DNA of 64,000 bases from Actinomyces slackii (GCF_900637295.1 NZ_LR134363.1:3100001-3164000), one strand, 5' to 3'; numbered from the stretch's first letter, positions 8,566-17,291 are shown. Numbers and translations: made by a program. Notes: generated from the sequence alone by a model not told the origin.

Positions 8566-8770
8566 CTCGCCTCCTCGGCTGATCGGTGATGGTCGGAAGG
8601 TGCTGAAGGCTACAGTAGTCCGTTGCTCCGCCAGTGCGCCAGAGCGGGATGGGGCGCTCTGGGACCCCTGGCGCCGACGCCCTGGGCAGGCGCTCTGATG
8701 GGAAGGCGGGTTTGCCCTGAGGTCGTGGTCTCGCGGCCGATTGCCGCCCAGCGACTAAGAGTTCGTGGGA

Positions 8771-8776
8771 TACCGT
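8771..8776 (+). promoter_or_regulatory. Leaderless -10 box of the methyltransferase gene
   Basis: TACCGT with 6 nt before the ATG at 8783. It supports the internal ATG over the longer reading at 8765. Confidence 0.55.
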
Positions 8777-8782
8777 GTTCCC

Positions 8783-9592
8783 ATGCCCCGCTCAGCCCGC
8801 TACACCCACGGTCACGGACCAGCAGCCTTGGCCAGCCACTCGCGGCGCACGGCTGCGACCTCCTGCGCCTATCTCCTGCCGCACCTGCGCAGCGGTCTCG
8901 ACCTGCTCGATGTGGGCTGCGGCCCGGCCTCCATCACCGCTGACCTGGCGGGCCTTGTCGCGCCCGGGCGCGTCGTCGGGCTCGATGCGGAGGCGGCCGC
9001 CATCGAGGCGGCTCGCGCCACCCTCACCGAGCGGCACCTGGCCGACATCGTTGAACTGACCAGTGGCGACGTTCACGACCTGCCCTTCGCGGACAACAGT
9101 TTCGACGTGGTCCACGCCCACCAGGTCCTCCAGCACGTCGCCGATCCCGTGCACGCGCTGGAGGAGATGCGCCGGGTGACCCGCCCTGGCGGGCTCGTTG
9201 CGGTGCGCGACTCGATCTACTCGGCGAAGGCGTGGTTCCCTCAGCCCGAGGGCCTGGAGATGTGGCGACAGGTCTATCTGGCCGTGGCGCGCGCCAACGG
9301 TGGCGAGCCCGACGCCGGCTCCCGCTTGCTCTCCTGGTGCCTGGCGGCCGGGCTGACGCAGGTGGAGAGCTCGGCGTCGACCTGGTGCCTTGCCACCGCG
9401 GAGGACCGCGCCTGGTGGGCGCGGACGTGGGCTGAGCGGACAGCGACAAGTCTCGGCTCGCAGGCGGTGGCGCTGGGCCTGGCCACCCAGGAGGACCTGG
9501 AGGCGATGACATCCGCCTGGCAGGAATGGGAGGCCGCCGACGACGGCTGGTTCGTGGTCGTGCACGGCGAGGCTCTGGCTCGGGTCGACTGA
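8783..9592 (+). CDS. Class I SAM-dependent methyltransferase
   Basis: A 269-residue methyltransferase. Motif I is LLDVGCGPASITADLA. The acidic loop GLDAEAAAIEAA binds the ribose of SAM. The post-motif region is DLPFADNSFDVVHAHQVLQHVADP, followed by MRRVTRPGG, which is the UbiE/Methyltransf_11 pattern. The C-terminal 90 residues are Trp-rich (WWARTWAERTA) and probably set substrate choice. Substrate is unknown; related proteins are annotated loosely as small-molecule methyltransferases. It stands alone between the atypical module and a lipoprotein gene. Confidence 0.85.
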   Translation: MPRSARYTHGHGPAALASHSRRTAATSCAYLLPHLRSGLDLLDVGCGPASITADLAGLVAPGRVVGLDAEAAAIEAARATLTERHLADIVELTSGDVHDLPFADNSFDVVHAHQVLQHVADPVHALEEMRRVTRPGGLVAVRDSIYSAKAWFPQPEGLEMWRQVYLAVARANGGEPDAGSRLLSWCLAAGLTQVESSASTWCLATAEDRAWWARTWAERTATSLGSQAVALGLATQEDLEAMTSAWQEWEAADDGWFVVVHGEALARVD

Positions 9593-9692
9593 TCCGGCGG
9601 CCCGCAGGCTCACGGAGTCCTCCGCCTCCGGCAGCCGAGGAGCATGGCCAGCCGCCAGAGCACCCGTCCAGGCGGTCTCTGCGGGGGCGTGC

Positions 9693-10100
9693 TCAGTCCT
9701 GCTTGGTCAGGGTGAGGGTGACATCGCCTTGGGTGAGCGTCATCGTGTCGCCCTCGAGTCCGACCGTGGCTCCGTCGGCCAAGAAGCGGGCCATCCATTC
9801 GTCCTGGGCCTGCAGCTCCTGATCGCACCCGATCAGGGTGGTGGACTCGTTCCGGACCTTCAGGACGTCATCGGTCAGGCTCACCCGGCCGTTCATAGTG
9901 TTGCAGCCTGCGTTGACGCGGATGTCGTCACCATCGATCGTCATTCGAGGCCGCGTGCTCCCCACGAACTCATGCCCCTCGGCTGATGTCACCGTCCATT
10001 CGCCGTCCATCTGAGGCGACGTGCCGCAGCCCGAGACGCCCGCAGCGAGCAGTCCGACCAGGAGAAGACACAGCCCTGTGCTTCTGCGACGGCTGGTCAC
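9693..10100 (-). CDS. META-domain lipoprotein
   Basis: A 135-residue secreted lipoprotein. A basic start (TSRRR) leads into a hydrophobic segment and the lipobox AGVSGC, so Cys is the lipidated first mature residue. The mature part has the META/DUF306 pattern with WTVTSAEG, an INAGCNT-like core (VNAGCNTMNGRV) and a second Cys in LIGCDQEL, likely disulfide bonded. Related HslJ-type proteins act in envelope stress, but no specific role follows here. The GTG at 10100 is chosen because a GAGGAGGGA Shine-Dalgarno lies 6 nt upstream. A reading from 10145 would place the signal peptide internally. Confidence 0.82.
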   Translation of the reverse strand: MTSRRRSTGLCLLLVGLLAAGVSGCGTSPQMDGEWTVTSAEGHEFVGSTRPRMTIDGDDIRVNAGCNTMNGRVSLTDDVLKVRNESTTLIGCDQELQAQDEWMARFLADGATVGLEGDTMTLTQGDVTLTLTKQD

Positions 10101-10279
10101 GCTGACTCCCTCCTCCTCATGCCCGGCGGGCGGGTGATCGGTCACCCCCAGGCAGCGCCCGCGTTTGAATAGTGCTGAATATCCCCATGACCATCATGCC
10201 CGAACCCGCTGCACGTGAGAAGCGCCAGGAGACCACCCATGTCGGTACCTCCCGCATAACCGCGATAGCTGTGAGCCTG

Positions 10280-10530
10280 CCAGCGGTCGGGCCGGGTCGT
10301 GGTGAGCCGCCGCATGACACATTCATCCCGCTCGCCCACATGGCAGACCGTTGGAATCCCAAAGATCTGCGCTCCCAAGCACCGCTGCTGACAGGAATGA
10401 ATGTGCATGAGCGACACCGACGCACATTCATCCTTGCGCAGCACATGAGTCAAAGGAGCTGAATCCGCAGAATCACGCCGATCCCCAGACGGCAGTCCTG
10501 GCGCCGCCCGGGAATGAATGTGCAAGACCA
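10280..10530. repeat. Dispersed intergenic repeat, copy A
   Basis: About 250 bp that match copy B (35671-35913) in opposite orientation. Conserved blocks include GATTCTGCGG, GGAATTCCAACG-like and CTCACCACGA-CCGGCC segments. Four copies of the 11-mer ATGAATGTGCA occur in alternating orientation: a degenerate minus copy near 10316-10326, plus at 10397-10407, minus at 10421-10431, plus at 10514-10524. Outer pairs can form long hairpins. No credible gene lies in 10101-10727. Confidence 0.75.
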
Positions 10531-10684
10531 GCCCAACCAGGCAAGCCCCTCCCGCCAGACAGACGCCTGCGAAACCCACAAGCGGTCAGGGTTGGTTTCA
10601 TTTCCCTGCGGCTGCGCCCCGATCGCGCGACCCACCGGGGCGAGCCGCATGAGGAGCCGGGGCGGGCGGAGCGATCGCAACCGC

Positions 10685-10721
10685 GTGCCCGGCCCTCACC
10701 CTGCGGGCAAGAGCCGGGCAC
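10685..10721 (-). terminator. Hairpin after the Gfo/Idh/MocA gene
   Basis: Outer arms GTGCCCGGC (10685-10693) and its complement (10713-10721) enclose an inner CCC/GGG stem. It begins 6 bp past the stop of the minus-strand gene. It has no T run. Confidence 0.5.
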
Positions 10722-10727
10722 AGGCGC

Positions 10728-11771
10728 TCACAGCGCGATGGTGCGATTCTCAGCGGCCGAGGCCAGCACGGCCTCAACGACCTCCAGCGTGGCCACGCCC
10801 TCGGCCATGGTCACATGCTTGGCCTCCAGACCGCGCACGGCGTCACGGAAGTGCTCCTGCTCCAGGGCCAGGGGCTCGCGCTTGGCGATGGCGTAGCGGA
10901 TGACATCGCCCTCCGAGACCCCGCGGAAATTGGCCACCTGGTCCCAGGAGGAGGCCACGGTCCCATTGGCGTGGAAGGTCAGGTCCCCGGTGAGGGTATC
11001 TGCCACGAAGGCGCCCTTCTCCCCCAGGACGATCGTGAGCCGCTCCTTGAAGGGAGTCAGCCAGTTGACCTCGTGGCAGACGATGACGCCGTTGGTCAGG
11101 CGCCCATTGGCCACCACCAGGTCCTCGGTCTGACGGCCCGAGCGGTGGGCCACCTGAGCACTGATGCTGGCGTAGGGGGCACCGGCCACCCAGGCGGTCA
11201 GGTCGATGTCATGAGTGGCCAGGTCCTTGACCACGCCCACATCGGAGATCCGCGCCGGGAAGGGGCCCTGACGGCGGGTGATGACCTGGTAGACCTGCCC
11301 CAGGTCGCCGCGGTCCAGGCGCTCGCGCAGAGCCCGCAGCGCCGGGTTGCAGCGCTCCACGTAGCCCACGGCGCCCACCAGGCCGCGCGACTCGAAGGCC
11401 TCCGCCACGCGCCGGCCCGCCGCGACATCATGGGCGATGGGCTTCTCCACCATGGTGTGAACGCCGGCCTCGGCCAGGGCCAGGGCCACATCCTCGTGGT
11501 AGACGGTGGGAACGGCCACCATGGCGGCGTCCAGCCCCGCCTCGATGAGCTCCTCGGCGCTGCTGAGCACGGGCAGATCCCCGGCCACGCCGAAGCGGTC
11601 GCCACCGGGATCGGCCACGGCCACGAGATCCATGCCCTCGGTGCCGCGAATGACCCGGGCGTGGTGGCGCCCCATGGAGCCCAGGCCGATCAGGCCCACG
11701 CGCAGGGGGCGATCCGCCGTCCCCTTGTCCTGGAGGCGCTGGGGGGTGGGGGTCTGGCTCATCTCAGGCAC
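10728..11771 (-). CDS. Gfo/Idh/MocA oxidoreductase (WbpB/WlbA-like 3-dehydrogenase)
   Basis: A 347-residue NAD(P)-dependent oxidoreductase. The Rossmann motif is GLIGLGSMGRHHARVI, with the family EKP motif in HTMVEKPIAHDV and the substrate-side helix containing KDLATHDIDL. In the WbpA-B-E-D-I pathway this enzyme oxidises C3 of a UDP-GlcNAc-uronate. Placement directly behind an aminotransferase and an acetyltransferase supports that role. The start is GTG at 11771, overlapping the upstream gene by 8 bp, or ATG at 11762. A GAAGG lies 3 nt from the GTG and 12 from the ATG, so neither is ideal. Confidence 0.85.
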   Translation of the reverse strand: MPEMSQTPTPQRLQDKGTADRPLRVGLIGLGSMGRHHARVIRGTEGMDLVAVADPGGDRFGVAGDLPVLSSAEELIEAGLDAAMVAVPTVYHEDVALALAEAGVHTMVEKPIAHDVAAGRRVAEAFESRGLVGAVGYVERCNPALRALRERLDRGDLGQVYQVITRRQGPFPARISDVGVVKDLATHDIDLTAWVAGAPYASISAQVAHRSGRQTEDLVVANGRLTNGVIVCHEVNWLTPFKERLTIVLGEKGAFVADTLTGDLTFHANGTVASSWDQVANFRGVSEGDVIRYAIAKREPLALEQEHFRDAVRGLEAKHVTMAEGVATLEVVEAVLASAAENRTIAL

Positions 11772-12885
11772 CAGCCTTCACACTCGCGGCCACGGCCTCG
11801 ACGATGCGCTCCAGGTCCTCCTGGGACAAGGAGGGGTGGACCGGCAGGGACAGGCACTCGCGCGCGACCTTCTCCGTGGCGGGCAGCTCCAGGCCCGGGG
11901 CATAGCCGGCCAGGGACTCCAGTCGATGGTTGGGGATGGGGTAGTACACGCCGGTGCCCACCTGCCACTCCTCGCGCAGGGCCGCCTGGATGGCGTCGCG
12001 CTCCTGGGCGCTGGCCCCCTCGAAGCGGATCGTGTACTGGTGGTAGACGTGGGTGTAGCCCTCGGGGACGTGGGGAGTGACCACGCCCTCCACGCCTGCC
12101 AGCCCCTCATCGAGGGCCGCGGCGTTGGCCTGGCGAACGGCGGTCCACTCGGCGAGACGGCCCAACTGGACGCGGCCCACCGCCGCTCCCACATCCGTCA
12201 TACGGTTGTTGAGCCCCACAAGCTCGTTGGCGTACTGCTTCTCCATGCCCTGGTTGCGGATGAGCCGGCAGCGGCGGGCGATCTCCGGGTCCGCGGTGGT
12301 GATCATGCCGCCCTCAAGGCTGGTCATGTTCTTGGTGGGGTAGAAGGAGAAGGAGCCCCAGGCCCCGAAGGTCCCCACGGGCTTGCCGTCGATGGCGGCG
12401 GCATGCGCCTGGGCGGCGTCCTCGAAGACCATCAGCCCGTGGCGCTCGGCGATGGCCAGGATCTCGGGCATGTTGGCGGGCAGGCCGTAGAGGTGGACCA
12501 CCTCGATGGCCGCCGTGCGCTCGGTGATGGCGGCCTCGACACTGGCCGGGTCCAGGGTGAAGGTGACCGGGTCGATGTCGGCGAAGACCGGTGTGGCCCC
12601 GGAGATGGCCACGGAGTTGCCCGTGGCCGCGAAGGTGAAGGACGGGACGATGACCTCGGCCCCCTCGGGGAGCTGGCTGGCCAGGGTGGCCACGTGCTGG
12701 GCGGAGGTGCCGGAGTTGACGGCCACCGATTCCGCGCCGGGAGTCACCTGGGCGGTGAACTCCTCCTCGAAGGCCTTGACCTGGGGCCCCTGGACCACCA
12801 TGCCCGAGGCGATGACGGCGTCGACGGCGTCGCGCTCGGCCTGTCCGATAATCGGCTTGGCTGCGGGGATGAACTCACGTGTCAT
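11764..12885 (-). CDS. DegT/DnrJ/EryC1/StrS sugar aminotransferase (WbpE-like)
   Basis: A 373-residue PLP-dependent aminotransferase that should transfer an amino group from glutamate to a 3-keto UDP-sugar. Key elements: AKPIIGQAERDAV at the N terminus, VNSGTSAQHVA (phosphate loop), FEDAAQAHAA (Asp that binds the PLP ring nitrogen) and the Schiff-base Lys in FYPTKNMTSLEGG. Its start (ATG 12885) overlaps the acetyltransferase stop as ATGA, and it overlaps the oxidoreductase downstream, so all three are one operon. Confidence 0.9.
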   Translation of the reverse strand: MTREFIPAAKPIIGQAERDAVDAVIASGMVVQGPQVKAFEEEFTAQVTPGAESVAVNSGTSAQHVATLASQLPEGAEVIVPSFTFAATGNSVAISGATPVFADIDPVTFTLDPASVEAAITERTAAIEVVHLYGLPANMPEILAIAERHGLMVFEDAAQAHAAAIDGKPVGTFGAWGSFSFYPTKNMTSLEGGMITTADPEIARRCRLIRNQGMEKQYANELVGLNNRMTDVGAAVGRVQLGRLAEWTAVRQANAAALDEGLAGVEGVVTPHVPEGYTHVYHQYTIRFEGASAQERDAIQAALREEWQVGTGVYYPIPNHRLESLAGYAPGLELPATEKVARECLSLPVHPSLSQEDLERIVEAVAASVKAGA

Positions 12886-13520
12886 CAGTGGGTGACCTCT
12901 CGGATGGTGGTGTCGGACTCTTCGTACAGGGTCTGGGTGACCGGGCAGCGCCAGCGGGGGGCGCCGTCGCCGCCGGGCTCGGCGACCAGGGGCTCGCCGG
13001 CCCGCCCCACCCAGCCGATGCGGCGGGCCGGGACCCCGGCGACCAGTGCGTGGTCGGGGACGTCTCGGGTGACCACGGCGCCGGCGGCCACGGTGGCCCA
13101 GGCTCCGATGCGCACCGGCGCCACGCACACGGCCCGCGCCCCGATCGAGGCCCCCTCGGCGATGTCCACGCCCACGGGCTCCCAGTCGGAGGCCGACTTG
13201 ATGGTGCCGTCGGGATTGATGGCGCGGGGGAAATGGTCATTGGTCAGGGTGACCGCCGGGCCGATGAAGACACCGTCGGCCAGGGTCGCGGGCTCATAGA
13301 CCAGGGCATAGTTCTGCACTTTGCAGTTGCGCCCCATGGTCACGCCCTCGCCGATGTAGGCGCCGCGCCCGATCACGCAGCTCTCGCCGATGACGGCGTG
13401 CTCGCGCACCTGCGCCAGGTGCCAGATACTTGATCCCTCACCGATCTGCGCCTCGGCAGAGACATCGGCGGAAGGTGCTATGCGGGTGGCCACGGCGGCT
13501 CCTGAGCATTGATGGATCAT
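12885..13520 (-). CDS. Hexapeptide-repeat N-acetyltransferase (WbpD/WlbB-like)
   Basis: A 211-residue left-handed beta-helix acyltransferase. Isoleucine/valine hexapeptides run from IGEGSSIWHLAQ through VIGESCVIGRGAYIGEGVTMG to IGAWATVAAGAVVTRDVP. The NDHFPRAI loop is typical of the WbpD/WlbB group, which acetylate the 3-amino group of UDP-2-acetamido-3-amino-uronate using acetyl-CoA. It is the promoter-proximal gene of the acetyltransferase-aminotransferase-oxidoreductase operon. The C-terminal 50 residues include a short GRAGEPLVAEPGG linker unlike the helix core. Confidence 0.88.
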   Translation of the reverse strand: MIHQCSGAAVATRIAPSADVSAEAQIGEGSSIWHLAQVREHAVIGESCVIGRGAYIGEGVTMGRNCKVQNYALVYEPATLADGVFIGPAVTLTNDHFPRAINPDGTIKSASDWEPVGVDIAEGASIGARAVCVAPVRIGAWATVAAGAVVTRDVPDHALVAGVPARRIGWVGRAGEPLVAEPGGDGAPRWRCPVTQTLYEESDTTIREVTH

Positions 13521-13656
13521 GAAAGGGACGGCCCCGCCGCGATGCGCGGCAGCGCCATTGGCCGCAGACCAGCACAGCGAATCCGCGTCCGCCGCAATCC
13601 TAACCCCACACAGCCGCGATCATGGTGCCCGGCGACCGCCGTGCAACAATGCCACT

Positions 13657-14382
13657 GTGACTTCCCCCGACTCGGACACTCGCCCCGTCCCCTCCCCAGG
13701 GGGCACCGGTGCTGCGCTGACTGACGCCTGGCTCGTCATCCCCCTGTTCAATGAGGCAACCGTGGTCCGCCAGGTCATCGAGGAGGCCCGCGAGCGCTTC
13801 CCCGGGGTGGTCGTGGTCGATGACGGCTCCCATGACGACTCGGCCCAGGAGGCCGAGGCCGCCGGGGCGATGGTGGTGCGCCACCCCATCAACCTGGGCC
13901 AGGGCGCGGCCCTGCAGACCGGCTTCGACTACGTCCTGGAGTACACCGATGCCGCCTACGCGGTGACCTTCGACGCCGATGGCCAGCACTCGGTCGACGA
14001 CGCCGCCGCCATGGTCGAGGCCGCCCGCAGCCAGGACCTGGCCATTGTCCTGGGCTCGCGCTTCCTCAAGGGCCCCTCCCCCGTGGGGCCGCTCAAGCGG
14101 CTCATCCTGCGCACCGCCGCCGCGGTGAGCTCGCGAACCTCGGGGATGCGCCTGACCGACGCCCACAACGGCCTGCGGGTTCTGCGCCGCGACGCCCTCA
14201 TGCAGATCAACCTGACCCAGAACCGCATGGCCCACGCCTCAGAGATCATCCGACAGATCGGCGCCACCGGCCTGCCCTGGCGCGAGATGCCGGTGACCAT
14301 CACCTACACCGAGTACTCCAAGGCCAAGGGCCAATCGCTGTGGAACTCGGTCAACATCCTCGTCGACCTGGCCTTCTCCTGA
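13657..14382 (+). CDS. Family 2 glycosyltransferase (dolichol-phosphate mannosyltransferase-like)
   Basis: A 241-residue GT-A enzyme. Motifs: LVIPLFNEATVVRQVI, VVVDDGSHDDSAQEA, and the DxD-type TFDADGQHS. The C terminus has the AHNGLRVLRRDAL and REMPVTITYTEYSKAKGQS segments of polyprenyl-phosphate glycosyltransferases, but no membrane helices. The next gene encodes a DUF2304 membrane protein that probably serves as its anchor. The start GTG at 13657 puts the product just before the first strand. The extension to 13519 is Ala/Pro-rich and unlikely. It is divergent from the acetyltransferase operon. Confidence 0.87.
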   Translation: MTSPDSDTRPVPSPGGTGAALTDAWLVIPLFNEATVVRQVIEEARERFPGVVVVDDGSHDDSAQEAEAAGAMVVRHPINLGQGAALQTGFDYVLEYTDAAYAVTFDADGQHSVDDAAAMVEAARSQDLAIVLGSRFLKGPSPVGPLKRLILRTAAAVSSRTSGMRLTDAHNGLRVLRRDALMQINLTQNRMAHASEIIRQIGATGLPWREMPVTITYTEYSKAKGQSLWNSVNILVDLAFS

Positions 14383-14418
14383 CGCTCCGACCAGCACTAC
14401 CGCCTAGGACAACGCCGC

Positions 14419-14796
14419 ATGCCCTCACAGTTCATCATCCAGATCCTGCTCATCTCCGCCATGGCCGCCGTCGGCTGGATGATGCTGCGCAGCCCCGGCG
14501 GTGCCCGCCACCAGGCGGGGCGCCGCCTGGCCACACTGGCCTTCGTGCTCTTCGCCGTCACCGCCATCGCCTCGCCCTCGCTCATGACCCGGGTGGCGCA
14601 CCTGGTGGGGGTGGGCCGCGGCGCCGACCTGCTGCTCTACGCCCTGGCGGTGGCCCTGCCCGTCCAGGTCCTCTCCTCCTTCCGGGCCAATGCCGCCCGG
14701 GAGCGGCAGATCACCAAGCTGGCCCGCCGCATCGCCCTCAACGAGGCCCCGACGCCGGCCGTCCCGCAGCCCGGCGGGCCCGACCGCCAGGACTAG
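14419..14796 (+). CDS. DUF2304 membrane protein, partner of the GT2 enzyme
   Basis: A 125-residue protein with an N-terminal helix (FIIQILLISAMAAVGWMML), a second helix around FVLFAVTAIASPSLM, and a third around LLLYALAVALPVQVL. A basic coiled tail follows (RANAARERQITKLARRIA). This is the DUF2304 layout. These genes commonly follow family 2 glycosyltransferases, as here (36-bp gap). It probably recruits the soluble transferase to the membrane. Confidence 0.82.
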   Translation: MPSQFIIQILLISAMAAVGWMMLRSPGGARHQAGRRLATLAFVLFAVTAIASPSLMTRVAHLVGVGRGADLLLYALAVALPVQVLSSFRANAARERQITKLARRIALNEAPTPAVPQPGGPDRQD

Positions 14797-14853
14797 CCCC
14801 GCAGAACCAGCCCCGCCGGCTCGGCTTTGGACCCCGGCCCTCAGGCCCGGGCA

Positions 14854-14887
14854 GCGGTGGCCGACGGCGCCCACCGGCGGCCACCGC
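14854..14887. terminator. Hairpin between convergent genes
   Basis: Nine-bp arms GCGGTGGCC (14854-14862) and its complement (14879-14887) lie between the convergent DUF2304 and glycosyltransferase genes. It has no T run; the assignment is positional. Confidence 0.45.
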
Positions 14888-14995
14888 CGTCGTCGAGCGG
14901 CGGGCATCCAGCGCGGGGGCTCCGCGCCAGGAGAATCCAGGGCGGCGCCCCGGGGCGCGCCGATCCCGGATCCGAGGGGGATCCGACGGAGGGCC

Positions 14996-15907
14996 TCAGC
15001 GCTGCGAGGCCTGGGCGCGCCGGGAGGAGCGCACAGCCAGCTCCTCGCGCAGCCACAGTCCCAGGCTCAGCACCCAGCGCACCGGCGCCTGCCACGGGGC
15101 GGAGTAGACGCTGCACAGGTAGCGCCGGGCCGAGGCGTGGTGGGCCCGGATCATCCGCTCGGGGCGCGCCTTCCAGCTCGCCCCCTGCTCGTGGATGACC
15201 ACCGCCCCGGGGACCTGCATGTTGAGCCATCCGGCCTTGCCGATGCGCGCCCCCAGGTCCACGTCCTCGAAGAACATGAAGTAGTGCTCGTCGAATCCGC
15301 CCAGGCGCTTCCACGCAGCGGCGGGGAGCAGCAGGCAGGCGCCCGAGAGCCAGCCCACGACCCGCTCCTCGCGCGCATCCTCCCGGGTCGCGTTGTGATA
15401 CGCGCTGGAGAAGGGGTTGGAGGGCCAGATGCGGCCCAGGAGCGCATGCCCGGCTCCCTTGAACAGGGAGGGCAGGGCGCGGCCCGAGGGGTAGACGGTG
15501 CCGTCGGGGTTGAGCAGCCGGGGGCCCAGCGCCCCGGCACGGGGATTGGCGCGGGCGGCCTCGATGAGGGTGTCCAGGCTGCCCGGCTCCCAGACCAGGT
15601 CCGGATTGGCCACCACGATCCAGTCCTCGTCCAGGTCGGCGGCCGCCAGGTTGGCCCCGGCGCCGTATCCGCGGTTGCGGCCGTCCCCGACCACGCGGGC
15701 ACCGTGCTTGCGCGCGGCGGCCTCCACGACGTCGTGCTGCGCGCCGTTATCGGCGATGACGATTCTCAGGGGCAGGCTGGTCGCATCCCGCACGGAGGCC
15801 AGGAAGCGCTCCAGCTCCCTGCCGGGATTGTAGGCCACAGTGACGATGCGCACACTCTCCCCGTGCTCGGCGGGGGTGGGAACGGTCGGCTTGGCAGATT
15901 CGGTCAC
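14996..15907 (-). CDS. Family 2 glycosyltransferase (rhamnosyltransferase-like)
   Basis: A 303-residue GT-A glycosyltransferase. Motifs: VTVAYNPGRELERFL, IVIADNGAQ, VVANPDLVWEPGSL (the DxD equivalent region) and FFEDVDLGARI, the latter typical of WbbL-like rhamnosyltransferases. The C-terminal 60 residues contain an aromatic, basic stretch that may touch the membrane. The GTG at 15907 sits 6 nt after TAGGCT (leaderless). It is divergent from the LCP gene and probably contributes a sugar to the glycan those enzymes attach. Confidence 0.86.
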   Translation of the reverse strand: MTESAKPTVPTPAEHGESVRIVTVAYNPGRELERFLASVRDATSLPLRIVIADNGAQHDVVEAAARKHGARVVGDGRNRGYGAGANLAAADLDEDWIVVANPDLVWEPGSLDTLIEAARANPRAGALGPRLLNPDGTVYPSGRALPSLFKGAGHALLGRIWPSNPFSSAYHNATREDAREERVVGWLSGACLLLPAAAWKRLGGFDEHYFMFFEDVDLGARIGKAGWLNMQVPGAVVIHEQGASWKARPERMIRAHHASARRYLCSVYSAPWQAPVRWVLSLGLWLREELAVRSSRRAQASQR

Positions 15908-15913
15908 GGCGCG

Positions 15914-15919
15914 AGCCTA
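15914..15919 (-). promoter_or_regulatory. Leaderless -10 box of the GT2 gene at 15907
   Basis: TAGGCT on the minus strand, 6 nt from the GTG. Confidence 0.6.
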
Positions 15920-16012
15920 ACGCCGTGACCGACGTGAGGGGCTTCACCCTTCCTAGGCGAATATCATCCGAGAGGTGGAGTGCATCCCATAGGGATTCGG
16001 CGAGGAGTTCCC

Positions 16013-16018
16013 TATGAT
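16013..16018 (+). promoter_or_regulatory. Leaderless -10 box of the first LCP gene
   Basis: TATGAT, close to the ideal TATAAT, with 7 nt before the GTG at 16026. It selects this GTG over the upstream start at 16014, whose ATG lies inside the box. Confidence 0.7.
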
Positions 16019-16025
16019 CGCAGGT

Positions 16026-17291
16026 GTGCCCCATCCAGTCACGCCGCATGCGCGGCACTCCGTCAAGGACCTCGGCCACCGCGTGGCGCGCCGGGTCATG
16101 CTGTGCGCCCTAGCGCTCGTGCTCTTCGTGGTCTCCGGACTGGGCTTCGGCTGGCAGGACCTGCAGTCCAGGATCAACCGTGTGGGAGTCGAGGGGATCC
16201 TGGGCACGGACCGTCCCGGCGATGAGCTCCCCGACTCCTACGAGGGCCGTGCGGTCAACATCCTCATCCTGGGCTCGGACTCCCGTGCGGGGGCCAACAA
16301 CGTCGACGGGGCCGAGGGCACGGGCGAGGCCGACGGCGCCCGCTCGGACACCGCGATGATCATGCACGTCTCGGCGGACCGATCGCGCATCGACGTGGTC
16401 TCCATCCCCCGCGACACCCTGGTGGACATCCCCGAGTGCACCACCCTGGACGGCAGCACCATCGACGCCTCCACCGACACCCAGTTCAACTTCGCCTTCT
16501 CCAACGGCGCCAATGGGGGCACCTCCACCAACGACGTCGCCTCGGGGGCCGCCTGCACCATGCGCACGGCCGAGAGGATGACCGGGATCCGCATCGACGA
16601 CTTCATGGTGGTGGACTTCAACGGCATGTCCACCATGGTCGACTCCCTGGGCGGGGTGAAGGTCTACGTCGATGAGGCCATTGACGACCCGGAGTACACC
16701 GGCCTCACGCTGGACGTGGGCTGCCACACCATGGACGGGCACACCGCCCTGCAGTACTCGCGCGTGCGCCACGGCGTGGGCAACGGCTCGGATGTCTCGC
16801 GCATCGCCCGCCAGCAGAACCTCATGAGTGCGATGATGCGCACCGCCCAGTCCAAGAACCTGCTGACCAATGGCAGCCAGCTCTACTCCTTCGCCGGAAG
16901 CGCCCTGGAGACGCTGACCGCCTCCGAGCGCCTGGGCAACCTCAACACCCTGGTGGGGCTGGCCTCCAGCGTCCAGAAGATCGGCATGGACAAGATCAAC
17001 TTCATCACCATGCCCAACGAGGAGGCCCCCTGGGACCCCAACCGTGTGGTGGCCACGGATGAGGCCGACGCGGTCTGGAAGGCGCTGCGCGCGGACAAGC
17101 CCGTCGACCCGGAGTCCGTGACCTCCAAGGCCGACGGCGCCTCGGCAGCTGCCAGCGCCACCGCGGAGGACACCGAGGAGGCCGCCTCCGAGGAGACTGA
17201 GGAGACTGAGGAGGCCGCCCCGCAGACCACGCCGGCCGACCCGTCCGCCGCGCAGGCCAGCGCAGCCGCCGCCGCGCAGCAGTGCCGCTGA
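16026..17291 (+). CDS. LytR-CpsA-Psr (LCP) family glycopolymer ligase
   Basis: A 421-residue membrane-anchored LCP protein that attaches undecaprenyl-linked glycans to peptidoglycan outside the cell. One N-terminal helix (MLCALALVLFVVSGLGF) precedes the LCP domain with NILILGSDSRAGAN, ARSDTAMIMHVSADRS, VVSIPRDTLVDIP, LGGVKVYVDEAI and YSRVRHGVGNGSDVSR. The conserved Asp and Arg residues are present. An insertion with CTTLDGSTIDAS replaces the usual shorter loop. The C-terminal about 60 residues are acidic and Ala/Thr-rich with EE-T repeats, ending in Cys-Arg, and are probably disordered. The second LCP gene starts 10 bp after it. Confidence 0.93.
   Translation: MPHPVTPHARHSVKDLGHRVARRVMLCALALVLFVVSGLGFGWQDLQSRINRVGVEGILGTDRPGDELPDSYEGRAVNILILGSDSRAGANNVDGAEGTGEADGARSDTAMIMHVSADRSRIDVVSIPRDTLVDIPECTTLDGSTIDASTDTQFNFAFSNGANGGTSTNDVASGAACTMRTAERMTGIRIDDFMVVDFNGMSTMVDSLGGVKVYVDEAIDDPEYTGLTLDVGCHTMDGHTALQYSRVRHGVGNGSDVSRIARQQNLMSAMMRTAQSKNLLTNGSQLYSFAGSALETLTASERLGNLNTLVGLASSVQKIGMDKINFITMPNEEAPWDPNRVVATDEADAVWKALRADKPVDPESVTSKADGASAAASATAEDTEEAASEETEETEEAAPQTTPADPSAAQASAAAAAQQCR

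Noticed and set aside
10142-10579. Minus-strand open frame over repeat copy A
   Set aside because: Cys/Arg-rich with no family features; the similarity to frames at 35.7 kb is explained by the shared DNA repeat.
10815-12080. Plus-strand frames opposite the oxidoreductase and aminotransferase
   Set aside because: Composition is typical of high-G+C shadows and no domain is recognisable.
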